A stretch of 64,000 bases of DNA from Micromonospora sp. CCTCC AA 2012012 (GTDB taxonomy: Bacteria > Actinomycetota > Actinomycetes > Mycobacteriales > Micromonosporaceae), in the NCBI RefSeq assembly GCF_040499845.1, contig NZ_CP159342.1, positions 4,030,001 through 4,094,000 of the forward strand, written 5' to 3'. Numbering within the stretch: position 1 is the stretch's first letter; every line of letters begins with the position of its first letter. A program made the translations under genes and the position numbers. The notes under the pieces were generated by a model that had not been told where the DNA came from, did not search any database, and saw only the letters and a list, made by a program, of their open reading frames with translations. Shown here piece by piece: positions 17,514-26,058 of this stretch.

Positions 17514-18398
17514 TCAGCGCAGCGCCGCCGCCTGGAGGCCGACGATGCCGCAGTCCCCGAAGGACTCCTCCACGGTCCAGCTCACCAGCAGCTTCGCCCC
17601 CTTCGGGGCGCGGAAGCGGACGGTGAACTCGGCGGTGTGCTGGGTGTGCGGGTCCTCCAGTCGTACGCTGCTGGTCGGGCCGCCGTCGGAGAGCCGGACG
17701 TCGAGGCGGGCCCGGGCCGCCCACAGCCCGGCATAGAGCCGCAGGGTACGGGCGGCACCGTCGGCGGTGACGGAGAGCGCGAAGCCGTTGCCCTTGCCGC
17801 AGGTCTGCACCCCCGCCGTGGTGCCGCTGGCCGAGCCGACCGGCGCGCCGTCCCGCCAGGCGTACGCCTCGGGGTTGCTGCTGAAGCTCTCCCGCGCGCC
17901 CCGGCCGCCCTCGTCACGGATCTCCCCCGACCCGCCCCGCTTCCGGACCGGGGTGGCCGCGCCGAGCAGTCCCCAGTGGACCCAGTCCACGGCACCGACC
18001 GCGGTGAGGTCGACCAGCGCGGGGATGTCGGCGCGGGTGACCGTGAGCAGCGGCTCGACCGTCGGCGTCGAGGGCGCGGCCGTCGGCGACGGGGGCCGCT
18101 CCCGGGGATGCAGGCCGGGGGTGACGAGACCGTCGCCCGGCGGCACGGCCACGCCCGGTCGCAGGCTGGGCAGGCCCACGGTGCTCGGCGGTCCGGGGAG
18201 GACGGCACTCTCCTCGCGGGGCGCGGCGTGCTCCTCGGTGCCGAGATAGGCGACCATGGCGGTCAGGGCGACGACCGCGATCAACGCCTCCACGGCCAGC
18301 TTGCGGCGCTGCCGGGCGCGGGCGAGCCGGCGCAACGTCGAACGGGTCGGCCCGTTCGGTGCGGGCCCGTCGATCCCACCACGGTCCTGCTCCGCCAC
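17514..18398 (-). CDS. single-pass membrane-anchored hypothetical protein
   Basis: A 294-residue protein. Residues 1-33 are cytosolic and basic, 34-51 a membrane helix (VEALIAVVALTAMVAYLG), and about 55-115 a Pro/Ser/Thr-rich spacer. The outer domain (about 115-294) looks like a beta-sandwich with two cysteines (VQTCGKG and FGDCGIVG) that could pair outside the cell. No enzyme motif is visible, so adhesion or ligand binding is plausible but unproven. GTG 18398 is preceded by GGGAGG. Confidence 0.7.
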   Translation of the reverse strand: MAEQDRGGIDGPAPNGPTRSTLRRLARARQRRKLAVEALIAVVALTAMVAYLGTEEHAAPREESAVLPGPPSTVGLPSLRPGVAVPPGDGLVTPGLHPRERPPSPTAAPSTPTVEPLLTVTRADIPALVDLTAVGAVDWVHWGLLGAATPVRKRGGSGEIRDEGGRGARESFSSNPEAYAWRDGAPVGSASGTTAGVQTCGKGNGFALSVTADGAARTLRLYAGLWAARARLDVRLSDGGPTSSVRLEDPHTQHTAEFTVRFRAPKGAKLLVSWTVEESFGDCGIVGLQAAALR

Positions 18399-18603
18399 CG
18401 CACCTCCCGCTCCCTCGCCCGCGCCCGATCGGCAGGAGCGGACGAATCGTGACCCGCTTCACGTTTCCATCGGGGCGGCCGGTGCGCCATATGTCGGCGG
18501 CGGGGCGTTTCCAGTTCGTTACCAAACGGTAGGAGGACCCCGTTCGGCACGATCGGTGGACCTACCCCCGTCCGAACGGTGATCCGGCTGGTGGGAGGGG
18601 GTG

Positions 18604-19056
18604 TCAGCGGCGCTCGCGCCGCCGCAGGCCGCGTCCCGGGTGCCAGCTGAGGATCACCAGATGGTCCGGCGGATCACCCACCCGGGTCAGCACCACCTCG
18701 GTCAACTCGACCCGGAACAGGTGCGACCCGTCCTCGGCCGGCGGTTCCTCGTGCGCCAACCCGGCGATCTTCGCGTCCCCGCCCCAGGCCGCCGGATCGT
18801 CCTCGGGGGTGTCCTCCGTCGGACAGTGCAACGCCACCCGGGGATCGCGCCGCAGGTCCAGCGCCTTCCTCGCGCCGGCCATGCTGCCCAGCCGGAGCTG
18901 GCCGTCGGCGGAGAAGTCGAACTCCGTACCGCTGATCCGGGGCGAGCCGTCCCGGCGCAGGGTCGCCATCGTGCCGTGCTTGCGTACCGCGAACCGGTCG
19001 CGGACGCGCGCCGCGAACTCTGGCTCGGACTCCACCAGGTCGGACCACCATGCCAT
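18604..19056 (-). CDS. pyridoxamine 5'-phosphate oxidase-fold protein
   Basis: A 150-residue split-barrel flavin or F420-binding protein. It opens with the HGTMATLRRDGSPRISGTEFDF pattern of the family and continues with LDLRRDPRVALHC. Members bind FMN, F420 or haem, so the substrate cannot be read from sequence. It is divergent from the TPR membrane protein across 151 bp. Confidence 0.82.
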   Translation of the reverse strand: MAWWSDLVESEPEFAARVRDRFAVRKHGTMATLRRDGSPRISGTEFDFSADGQLRLGSMAGARKALDLRRDPRVALHCPTEDTPEDDPAAWGGDAKIAGLAHEEPPAEDGSHLFRVELTEVVLTRVGDPPDHLVILSWHPGRGLRRRERR

Positions 19057-19163
19057 GACCGCGAGCTTGGCAGGAAAACCTGACAGGGTACGACGCCTTT
19101 CGCGCCCCGGTGCCGGGAACTCGCTCGCATTCTCGTTTCCCGGTCCGTCCCCGGCCGGCTGCC

Positions 19164-19169
19164 TAGCCT
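19164..19169 (+). promoter_or_regulatory. likely -10 element of the TPR membrane protein gene
   Basis: TAGCCT fits the actinobacterial TANNNT -10 consensus and lies 38 bp before ATG 19208. The resulting short leader contains a GAGGGG ribosome site. Confidence 0.4.
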
Positions 19170-19207
19170 GAAACAGCAGGCCAGGCGGCTATGCGAGGGG
19201 CAGCCAG

Positions 19208-21985
19208 ATGTTGGACCGGAAGCTACGGCGGGCGGCGTGCACGTTCGACCGGCCGCTGTCGTGGGACGTACGCAACCCGCACCGGGTCACCCGGACGTCA
19301 CGGACGGCCCCTTCGCAACTGCCGGTCCCGCACCCGGGCCCGTCACTCGGCCTGGCGCTGCTCAGCACGGCCCTCCTGCTCGTCGCGCTGGGCGCGTTCG
19401 GCCGGATGTCCGGCCGGCCCGCAGGGGAGGCGCCGTCGTCCTGGTGGGACCGGGTCTGGCTGGTGATCCAGTTGGTGCTGCACGGCCTGGCGAAGACGGT
19501 CTTCGGGGGGCCGCGCCCGGAGCGGTGGGCACAGCTCGGGGTGCTGATCCTGGTCGGCTGCACCTTCTTCACCTGGCGCCGCTGGCGGCAGGACTGGTAC
19601 GTGTACCTACCGGGACCGGTCAACGTGCGGACCTTCGACGACGCCGCGGGCACGGACCAGGGACGATCGGTCTACCTGCGGAGTCGGTTCTGCCGGCAGC
19701 TCGCGGAGACCAGCGTCTACCCGCCGTACTCGGGACCGGCGGACCCACCTCCGGACGGGTTCTTCGACGTGCTCGCCAAGGAGCAGGGTGACCTCTCCAA
19801 CGCCCCGTCCTTCCTGCCCCGCGTGCTGGCCGCCCTCTGGCCGAGGCAGGCGTACCAGATCAGCGGGACCCTCCAGCGCCGCAAGGTGGAACCCCGGTAC
19901 GGGCTCTCCGTGACCGTCACCTCCTTCCTCGGTCGGACCGGTAGCGCCACCACGACCTACTGGGGCAACAGCTGGGAGGACGCCACCTGCAAGGCCGCCT
20001 ACTGGGCGATGGCCAAGATCGTCCCGGTCACCCGACTCGCGAAGACCCCGCCCTGGCGGAAGTGGCGGGGCCGGGACATGCCGGCGGAGCTGTTCGAGGC
20101 GTACAACGAGGCGAAGAAGCGGCACGACGACCTGAAACTGGACGACGCCCTGTGGTGGTACCGCGAGGCGCTGCGGCTGGACCCGTTCAACCTCGACATC
20201 CGGCTGATGGTCGGCAGTGTCCAGGAGGACCTGGGCCTCTTCCTCGACGCGTTGCAGACCTACCAGGGCGCGCTGGCCGTCGGGCAGCTGGAGGCCCACT
20301 ACACCGGCGCGCTGTGGAGCCGCAAGCGGCGCCGGCTGCGCCGTCCCCTGCGCTACACCGGCGCGACGGTCCGGCAGCTCCGGCGCCACCCGGAATGGAT
20401 CAAGCTGCGCTTCCAGTACGCCCGCACCCTCGGGTACGCCGAACGGGTGATGGCCCAGTGGCTCCCGCACAACCCCGGCGCGAAGCTCGACGCCAACACC
20501 CCCTACCACTGGGAGAGCCGGCAGAACCGGGAACGCCTCTGCGCCGCGCTGGCCGAACGCTACTGGCCCGCCGTACTGACCTGCACCGGCGCCGGCACCC
20601 GGGACGAGGCCAAGCAACTGGTCCGGGAGATGCTCCGGCACCGGTCGTCCGCGCCGGTGGTGCTGCACCTGGCGGCCTGGCAGGAGTTCCATCGGCTCTA
20701 CGAGGACCTGACGATCGCCGCCTTCGTACCCGGGGCCGGCGCGGGTTTCGACCGCCGGCTCGTGCGGCTCATGCGGGACGTCTGGGCCCCGCTGCGGTTG
20801 ATGCGTACCCTGCACGACGCCCGGTACGACTCGCCCGAGGGGAGCCGACTCGAACTGCCGGCCGTCGGCTGCCTCAGCGACTGGTGGATCTGGTGGCGCC
20901 GCCGTAAGGCCGACCGGGCCCTCGGCATCGGCTGGCCGGCCTCGCCGATGCTGCTCGGTGACGCGATCTTCGCCGCCCAGCGCCGGTGGAACCGGGCCGC
21001 TCGCCTGGGTTACCTGGACTACTACCACGCCGGCTGCCTGTACGCCTTCGCCCTGCAGGGCTACCCGCTCACGGCTGGCACCGGCCCCTCCGCCGAGCGG
21101 GCACCCGTCGACCGTGCGGCGGAGACGTTGACCTACCGGGCCGTGGAGAACCTGCGGGAAGCGCTGATGTGCACCGAGAGCGGGCGGGCCGGCCGGCTCA
21201 CCGTCCAGTCCGACACCCAGGCGGGCACCGCCTCCCGGCTACGGACCTGGATCGCCACCAGCGACCCCGACCTGGCCCGGCTGCGCAACCGCGCCGAGTT
21301 CCGGTTCTTCCAGCAGGACGCCTACCAGCCGATGAAGCCGGTGCCGCTGCGGCCGGAGGACGTCTCGGAGGTCCGGGTCGTCGCGTACGCCAAGAACCTG
21401 CTCTGCGAGGGGGCCCGCCTGCTGGAACGGCACTGGCACCGCCAACGGCTCCGCCGTCGTCAGCCGCGCTATCTGCACGACCTGGTGCTGTGGCTGCGGC
21501 TGGACGACCGCACCTGGGAGGTGGTGGAGCGGATCGCGCTCGACGGGGCGCGGTACTGGGCGGACCGGGCCGAGTTCTCCCGGCTCGTCACCCGGACGGT
21601 GGCGCTGCAACGGACCACCGGCCACCACTTCCCGCCGCCGGTGCCGGTCTACGACGACCTCCGCCTGGACGAGGTGGAGCGGCTGACCGACGACCAGATC
21701 CAGCTGCCTTGGGTGGTCGACGACGCGGTCGCCCGGCAGGTGGAGCGGATCGACCGCTGCCTGGCCAGGCTGCTCCAGCTCGCCAGGGCCGCGAAAGCCA
21801 CCGCCCATCGCAGCGACCAGTTGCTGCGCCAGCTGGACGTCGATGACGTCGACCTCAGCTCGGAGGACTACACGTGGATCTGCATGGCGCGGGCCGCGCT
21901 GTGGCAGGAGGTCATCGAGCTGCTCGACGACACCGACCTCGTCGTCGACGCCACCGCCCCCGAGGACGAGCAGACCGAGCCCTGA
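19208..21985 (+). CDS. large membrane-anchored protein with a TPR-like region
   Basis: A 925-residue protein not assigned to a named family. Residues 1-46 are basic and Pro-rich. Two membrane helices follow at about 47-65 and 109-124, joined by an outside loop. The rest appears cytoplasmic: a mixed region to about 290, then helical hairpins of tetratricopeptide type (DLKLDDALWWYREALRLDPFN and GLFLDALQTYQGAL), then a long Arg/Trp-rich helical region. It may be a scaffold for a complex at the membrane. The acidic end (TAPEDEQTEP) and the intact frame argue against decay. Confidence 0.7.
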   Translation: MLDRKLRRAACTFDRPLSWDVRNPHRVTRTSRTAPSQLPVPHPGPSLGLALLSTALLLVALGAFGRMSGRPAGEAPSSWWDRVWLVIQLVLHGLAKTVFGGPRPERWAQLGVLILVGCTFFTWRRWRQDWYVYLPGPVNVRTFDDAAGTDQGRSVYLRSRFCRQLAETSVYPPYSGPADPPPDGFFDVLAKEQGDLSNAPSFLPRVLAALWPRQAYQISGTLQRRKVEPRYGLSVTVTSFLGRTGSATTTYWGNSWEDATCKAAYWAMAKIVPVTRLAKTPPWRKWRGRDMPAELFEAYNEAKKRHDDLKLDDALWWYREALRLDPFNLDIRLMVGSVQEDLGLFLDALQTYQGALAVGQLEAHYTGALWSRKRRRLRRPLRYTGATVRQLRRHPEWIKLRFQYARTLGYAERVMAQWLPHNPGAKLDANTPYHWESRQNRERLCAALAERYWPAVLTCTGAGTRDEAKQLVREMLRHRSSAPVVLHLAAWQEFHRLYEDLTIAAFVPGAGAGFDRRLVRLMRDVWAPLRLMRTLHDARYDSPEGSRLELPAVGCLSDWWIWWRRRKADRALGIGWPASPMLLGDAIFAAQRRWNRAARLGYLDYYHAGCLYAFALQGYPLTAGTGPSAERAPVDRAAETLTYRAVENLREALMCTESGRAGRLTVQSDTQAGTASRLRTWIATSDPDLARLRNRAEFRFFQQDAYQPMKPVPLRPEDVSEVRVVAYAKNLLCEGARLLERHWHRQRLRRRQPRYLHDLVLWLRLDDRTWEVVERIALDGARYWADRAEFSRLVTRTVALQRTTGHHFPPPVPVYDDLRLDEVERLTDDQIQLPWVVDDAVARQVERIDRCLARLLQLARAAKATAHRSDQLLRQLDVDDVDLSSEDYTWICMARAALWQEVIELLDDTDLVVDATAPEDEQTEP

Positions 21986-21991
21986 CCGTGG

Positions 21992-22585
21992 TCAGCGGAT
22001 CTCGAAGCCCAACGCCTGGGCCAGCACGATCGCCTGCTCGGCGTCGATGATCGCCCCGGCCCGCTGCACCGCCGTCGGGTCGAGCGCGGTGAGGTCGCTG
22101 CCGCGCAGGTCGGCCGCGGTCAGCCGCAGGCCGTCGAGCTGCGCGCCGGACAGGTCGACCCCGGTGACCGTGGCGTCGGTGAGGTTCGCCCCGGTCAGGT
22201 CGGCCTCCCGCATCCGGACGTCGGTGACCCGCACCCCGCGCAGATCCGCCCCGGGCAGCGCGACGAAGGACCAGTCCCCGCCGTCGATCCGCAGCGGCCG
22301 CAGGTCGCACTGGTCGAAGCTGCTGCCCACCAGCTTGCAGCCGGTGAACTCGGCCTCGAAGAAGTTGCACCGCTTGAACGTGCAGCGGGTGAAGGCCGAG
22401 TCGGTGTGCCGGGACGCGTTGAAGGCGACGTTGCCGAAGACGCACTCGGTGAAGACGGCGCCCCGGCTGACCGCCTCGGTGAGGTCGACGTGGAAGAACT
22501 CGCAGCGTACGAAGTGCCGGTCGGCCAGCTCTTCGGCGTACCAGTCCTGGTGGCGGTAGGTGACGTCCTCGGTCGGCTCCGGCAT
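21992..22585 (-). CDS. pentapeptide-repeat protein
   Basis: A 197-residue protein made largely of A(D/N)LxX-type five-residue units, which fold as a right-handed quadrilateral beta-helix. Clear units are CKLVGSSFDQCDL, GADLRGVRV, READLTGANLTDATV and AADLRGSDLTAL. Some relatives (Qnr, MfpA) mimic DNA and protect gyrase; nothing here shows that activity. It converges with the TPR protein gene 7 bp away. Confidence 0.9.
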   Translation of the reverse strand: MPEPTEDVTYRHQDWYAEELADRHFVRCEFFHVDLTEAVSRGAVFTECVFGNVAFNASRHTDSAFTRCTFKRCNFFEAEFTGCKLVGSSFDQCDLRPLRIDGGDWSFVALPGADLRGVRVTDVRMREADLTGANLTDATVTGVDLSGAQLDGLRLTAADLRGSDLTALDPTAVQRAGAIIDAEQAIVLAQALGFEIR

Positions 22586-22637
22586 CGGGTCAGACTAGTG
22601 GCGCCGGCCGACACTTCCCGGTTGCCCTACCGACTAG

Positions 22638-22643
22638 TAGCGT
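22638..22643 (+). promoter_or_regulatory. -10 element for a leaderless transcript
   Basis: TAGCGT lies seven bases before the GTG at 22651 and no ribosome site is present, the usual layout for leaderless actinobacterial genes. Confidence 0.5.
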
Positions 22644-22650
22644 CGACGGG

Positions 22651-23883
22651 GTGAGCGTGGCAGTGAGCACCGACCCGGACCGCATCGGCTTCGACCCCGC
22701 CCGGCTGGCGCGGATCGACGAGCACTTCGGCGCGTACGTCGACGACGGCCGGCTCGCCGGCTGGCAGATCGTCGTCACCCGCCGGGGCGAGATCGCCCAC
22801 TCGGCCACCTACGGCCTGCGGGACCGGGAGGCCGGCACCCCCGTCGAGTCGGACACCCTGTGGCGGATCTACTCGATGACCAAGCCGGTCACCTCGGTCG
22901 CGGCGATGATGCTCTGGGAGGAGGGCCGGTTCGAGCTGAACGACCCGATCAGCCGCTGGCTGCCCGAGTTCGCCGACGTCCGGGTGTACGACAAGGGTTC
23001 GGTGCTCAAGCCGTACACGGTGCCGGCGGTCGAGCCGATCCGGGTCTGGCACCTGCTCACCCACACCGCCGGCCTGACGTACGGCTTCGCCCAGACCTCG
23101 GTGGTCGACGGCCTGTACCGCAAGGCGGGCTTCGACCTGGGTGTGCCGGCGGGCGCGGACCTGGCCGAGGCGACCCGGGGCATGGCCCAACTGCCGCTGC
23201 TCTTCCAGCCGGGCACGAGCTGGAACTACGGCGTCGCCACCGACGTGCTGGGCCGGCTGGTCGAGGTGGTCTCCGGGCAGCGCCTGGACACCTTCTTCGC
23301 CGAGCGGATCCTCCGGCCGCTCGGCATGACCGACACCAGCTGGTGGGTCGACGAGCCGGACGGGAAGCGCCTCGCCGCCCTCTACACGCCGCACCCGGCG
23401 ACCGGGCAGGCGGTCCGCCTCGACGCGGTGGGCCGCTTCGCGCTCACCGAGCCGGAATGTCTCTCCGGCGGCGGCGGGCTGGTCTCCACGGCCGCCGACT
23501 ACCACCGGTTCACCCAGTGCCTGCTGCGCGGCGGCGAACTGGACGGCGTACGCCTGCTGGGGCCGCGCACGGTGCGCTTCATGACCCGCAACCACCTGCC
23601 CGGCGGGCGTGACCTGGCGTCGTTCCACCCGGAGGGCTTCGCCGAGACGGTCCTCGACGGGATCGGCTTCGGCCTCGGCTTCGCGGTCGTGCAGGACCCG
23701 GTGCCGGCCCGGGTGCCGAGCAGCGTCGGCGAGTTCTACTGGGGTGGCATGGCCAGCACCGCCTTCTGGGTGGACCCGGTGGAGGAGGTCACCGCCCTGC
23801 TGTTCACCCAGCTCATGCCGTCGAGCACCTATCCGCTGCGGTCACAGCTGCGTCAGCTCGTCTATTCGGCGCTGGTCGACTGA
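22651..23883 (+). CDS. serine hydrolase, class C beta-lactamase family
   Basis: A 410-residue protein of the beta-lactamase/DD-peptidase/esterase superfamily (Pfam Beta-lactamase). The nucleophile motif is SMTK at residues 75-78, and the second motif region is SWNYGVATDVLG. HTAGLTYG and GGGGLVSTAADY are further family marks. No signal peptide is present, which favours an esterase-like cytosolic enzyme over an antibiotic-resistance lactamase. The GTG start fits the leaderless promoter upstream. Confidence 0.88.
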   Translation: MSVAVSTDPDRIGFDPARLARIDEHFGAYVDDGRLAGWQIVVTRRGEIAHSATYGLRDREAGTPVESDTLWRIYSMTKPVTSVAAMMLWEEGRFELNDPISRWLPEFADVRVYDKGSVLKPYTVPAVEPIRVWHLLTHTAGLTYGFAQTSVVDGLYRKAGFDLGVPAGADLAEATRGMAQLPLLFQPGTSWNYGVATDVLGRLVEVVSGQRLDTFFAERILRPLGMTDTSWWVDEPDGKRLAALYTPHPATGQAVRLDAVGRFALTEPECLSGGGGLVSTAADYHRFTQCLLRGGELDGVRLLGPRTVRFMTRNHLPGGRDLASFHPEGFAETVLDGIGFGLGFAVVQDPVPARVPSSVGEFYWGGMASTAFWVDPVEEVTALLFTQLMPSSTYPLRSQLRQLVYSALVD

Positions 23884-23937
23884 CCGGCGTCGCCGCCCGG
23901 GATCGGCGGAACGCCACCCGCCGGCCGGTCCGCTCCC

Positions 23938-23943
23938 TAGCCT
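23938..23943 (+). promoter_or_regulatory. -10 element for a leaderless transcript
   Basis: TAGCCT ends six bases before ATG 23950 with no ribosome site between, so transcription probably starts at or next to the A of the start codon. Confidence 0.55.
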
Positions 23944-23949
23944 GGGGGC

Positions 23950-24591
23950 ATGAGCAACATCGTCGTGTTCGGCGCGGGCGGGACCGCGGGGTCGCGGATC
24001 ACCGCCGAGGCGGTTGAGCGGGGGCACCGGGTCACCGCGGCGGTACGCCGTCCCGAGGCGACCAGCTATCTGCCACCGGGCGTGCGTACGGTCACCGGCG
24101 ACGCGACGTCCGCCCGGAGCGTGCGGGAGCTGGCCGAGGACGCCGACGTGTTCGTGGTGGCGATCGGGGGCGGCGAGCGGGAGCTGTGGCGGGACGCGGC
24201 GCAGACGCTGGTGTCCACGCTGCGGGAGCTGCCCGACCCGCCCCGGGTGATCCACGTGGGGGGCGGTGCGACGCTGCTGACCCCGAAGGGCACCCCGTTC
24301 CTGGACGAGCCGGACTTCCCGGCGGAGTACCGGGACGCGGCCGAGGGTCAGGCCGACGCGCTGGGCGTCTACCGGTCCTCGGCCGACGGGGTGACCTGGA
24401 CGTACGTCTCGCCGCCGCCGCTGGAGTTCCACCCGGGCGAGCGCACCGGCCACTACCGCACCGGCACCGACCAGCCGGTGACCGACGCGCAGGGCCGGTC
24501 GGTGGTGACCTACGAGGACCTGGCGGTGGCGATCGTCGACGAGATCGAGAGCCCGCGCTTCCCGAACGCCCGGTTCACCGCCGCGTACTGA
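23950..24591 (+). CDS. NAD(P)-binding atypical short-chain dehydrogenase
   Basis: A 213-residue Rossmann protein of the NAD(P)H-binding (NmrA-like) group. The dinucleotide motif is VFGAGGTAGSRI at residues 5-16, and VTAAVRRPEA follows in the position that selects NADP. The central HVGGGATLL strand is conserved. The usual YxxxK catalytic pair is not seen, so it may be a redox sensor or a reductase of quinone-like substrates. Confidence 0.86.
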   Translation: MSNIVVFGAGGTAGSRITAEAVERGHRVTAAVRRPEATSYLPPGVRTVTGDATSARSVRELAEDADVFVVAIGGGERELWRDAAQTLVSTLRELPDPPRVIHVGGGATLLTPKGTPFLDEPDFPAEYRDAAEGQADALGVYRSSADGVTWTYVSPPPLEFHPGERTGHYRTGTDQPVTDAQGRSVVTYEDLAVAIVDEIESPRFPNARFTAAY

Positions 24592-24594
24592 CGC

Positions 24595-25059
24595 TCAGTC
24601 GGCCAGCCGGGCCGGGAAGCCGCCGGTGGCGATCGGCCCCCAGGCGTCGACGGTGACCCGGATCAGGGACTTGCCCTGCTTCACCATCGCCGCGCGGTAC
24701 TCGTCCCAGTCGGGGTGCTCGCCGGAGATGCTGCGGAAGTACTCCACCAGCGGCTCCAGCGCCTCGGGCAGGTCGAGCACCTCGGCGGTGCCGTCGACCT
24801 GCACCCACGGCCCGTTCCAGTCGTCGGAGAGCACGCAGGCCGAGACCCGCGGGTCGCGCCGGATGTTGGTGACCTTCGCCCGCTCCGGATAGGTGGAGAT
24901 CACCAGCCGGCCCTCGCCGTCCACCCCGCAGGAGACCGGCGAGGACTGCGGCCGGCCGTCGGCGCGGGTGGTCATCAGCACCACCCGGTGCCGGGGACGG
25001 AGGAACTCGATCAGGGCGGCCCGGTCGACCCGGGTGTTGCTCGCGATGCTGCGTGCCAT
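24595..25059 (-). CDS. PPOX-class F420-dependent oxidoreductase
   Basis: A 154-residue split-barrel enzyme. LRPRHRVVLMTTRADGRPQSSPVSCGVD is the family start, then VTNIRRDPRVSACVLSDDW and VQVDGTAEVLDLPEAL. The family uses reduced F420 or FMN; biliverdin and mycobacterial substrates are known for relatives. ATG 25059 is preceded by CAGGAG. It converges with the dehydrogenase gene, 3 bp apart. Confidence 0.88.
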   Translation of the reverse strand: MARSIASNTRVDRAALIEFLRPRHRVVLMTTRADGRPQSSPVSCGVDGEGRLVISTYPERAKVTNIRRDPRVSACVLSDDWNGPWVQVDGTAEVLDLPEALEPLVEYFRSISGEHPDWDEYRAAMVKQGKSLIRVTVDAWGPIATGGFPARLAD

Positions 25060-25105
25060 GCTCCTGGTTCTACCAGGCCCGCACCGGTGGCCGTCGGGCG
25101 CGGGC

Positions 25106-25753
25106 TCAGCGGGGGCGGCCGGCCGCGCGACGCGGCGCCGCCTGCGCCGGCACCCGGGGCCGGGTCGCCGGCCGCCACGCCCGGCCGTTGGCATAGATCA
25201 CCCGGAAACCGAGGTACGACGCGAGCGGCGCCCAGTGCGCCGAGCCCATCCGCTGTTCGGCGGCGTTGTGCCGCTGCCCGTTGGCGAGCACGTCGAGCAG
25301 CACGGTCTCGAAGGCGGCGGACTCCACCCAGTCGACCTCGCGGGTGAAACCGCAGATCAGGGCCGCGCCGGTCACGTCGAGGAAGTCGCGCAGCGTGGCG
25401 TCGGAGGCGCGCAGCACCGAACAGCTGCCGAAATAGAGCCGGCGTCCCTCGCACCGGCCGGCCATCCGCTCGGCCACGTCGGTCAGGTCGACCGAGTCCC
25501 AGTCGGTGAGGCAGAGCCGGCTCGGTTCGCCGTGCATGGCGAAGAACCCGACCCGGTAGTCGGCGTACTGCTTGAGCAGCCAGCGGTCCAGGAAGTAGAA
25601 GAGCTCGTCGCGGGTGGCGGCGTCCTTGTGGATGAAGCGGATCCGGCCGAGGCGTTCGAGCAGTTCGAGGGTGGGCAGGACGGAACCCCGCTCGTTGAGG
25701 TCCCGATGCCACTGCCCCTCGATGCAGAAGACGCCACCGCGCGCCACGCCCAC
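25106..25753 (-). CDS. DUF6642-like protein with possible caspase-type His/Cys dyad
   Basis: A 215-residue protein I associate with the DUF6642 family by its GGVFCIEGQWHRDL start and the KQYADYRVGFFAMHGE segment. The order of a strand ending in His-Gly (FFAMHGEP), then a second strand ending in a cysteine (LYFGSCSVLR), matches the spacing and character of caspase/CHAT-type clan CD peptidases, but no substrate or partner is visible. The C-terminal about 25 residues are Arg/Pro/Ala-rich. GTG-rich, GC-rich codon use is like its neighbours. Confidence 0.7.
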   Translation of the reverse strand: MGVARGGVFCIEGQWHRDLNERGSVLPTLELLERLGRIRFIHKDAATRDELFYFLDRWLLKQYADYRVGFFAMHGEPSRLCLTDWDSVDLTDVAERMAGRCEGRRLYFGSCSVLRASDATLRDFLDVTGAALICGFTREVDWVESAAFETVLLDVLANGQRHNAAEQRMGSAHWAPLASYLGFRVIYANGRAWRPATRPRVPAQAAPRRAAGRPR

Positions 25754-26058
25754 CTCCCCCGTGCCTGGAGCCCGGCGCAGACGTTACCGGGCCGGGGTGA
25801 CACATCGACATCACCCTCGGCGTGCCGGGACGGCACTTTCCGTCACGTTTCTGCACCTCCGTCCCACCCGAAGAAAGTGGAGTGCAGGTTTTCGCAATCA
25901 GCCCGATCCACAGCCGATGCTCAGGAACAACCATTTGTGAGGGCGATTCTGGTTAAAGGCCGCTCATTACCCGTCGCGCTGCGAAGGTGGAGTGCACAGG
26001 CACGTACCGGTCGACGCCCCTGCGGCTCACCCACTCGCACTCTCATCGGGAGACTTCC
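25754..26058. other. 305-bp intergenic region with a spaced direct repeat
   Basis: No coding potential is seen. GTGGAGTGCA occurs at 25877-25886 and 25987-25996, exactly 110 bp apart, and the section between is less GC-rich (ACAACCATTTGTGAG, GGTTAAAGGCCGCTCATTA). It probably holds the promoter and long leader of the M15 peptidase gene; no known riboswitch was recognised. Confidence 0.4.
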
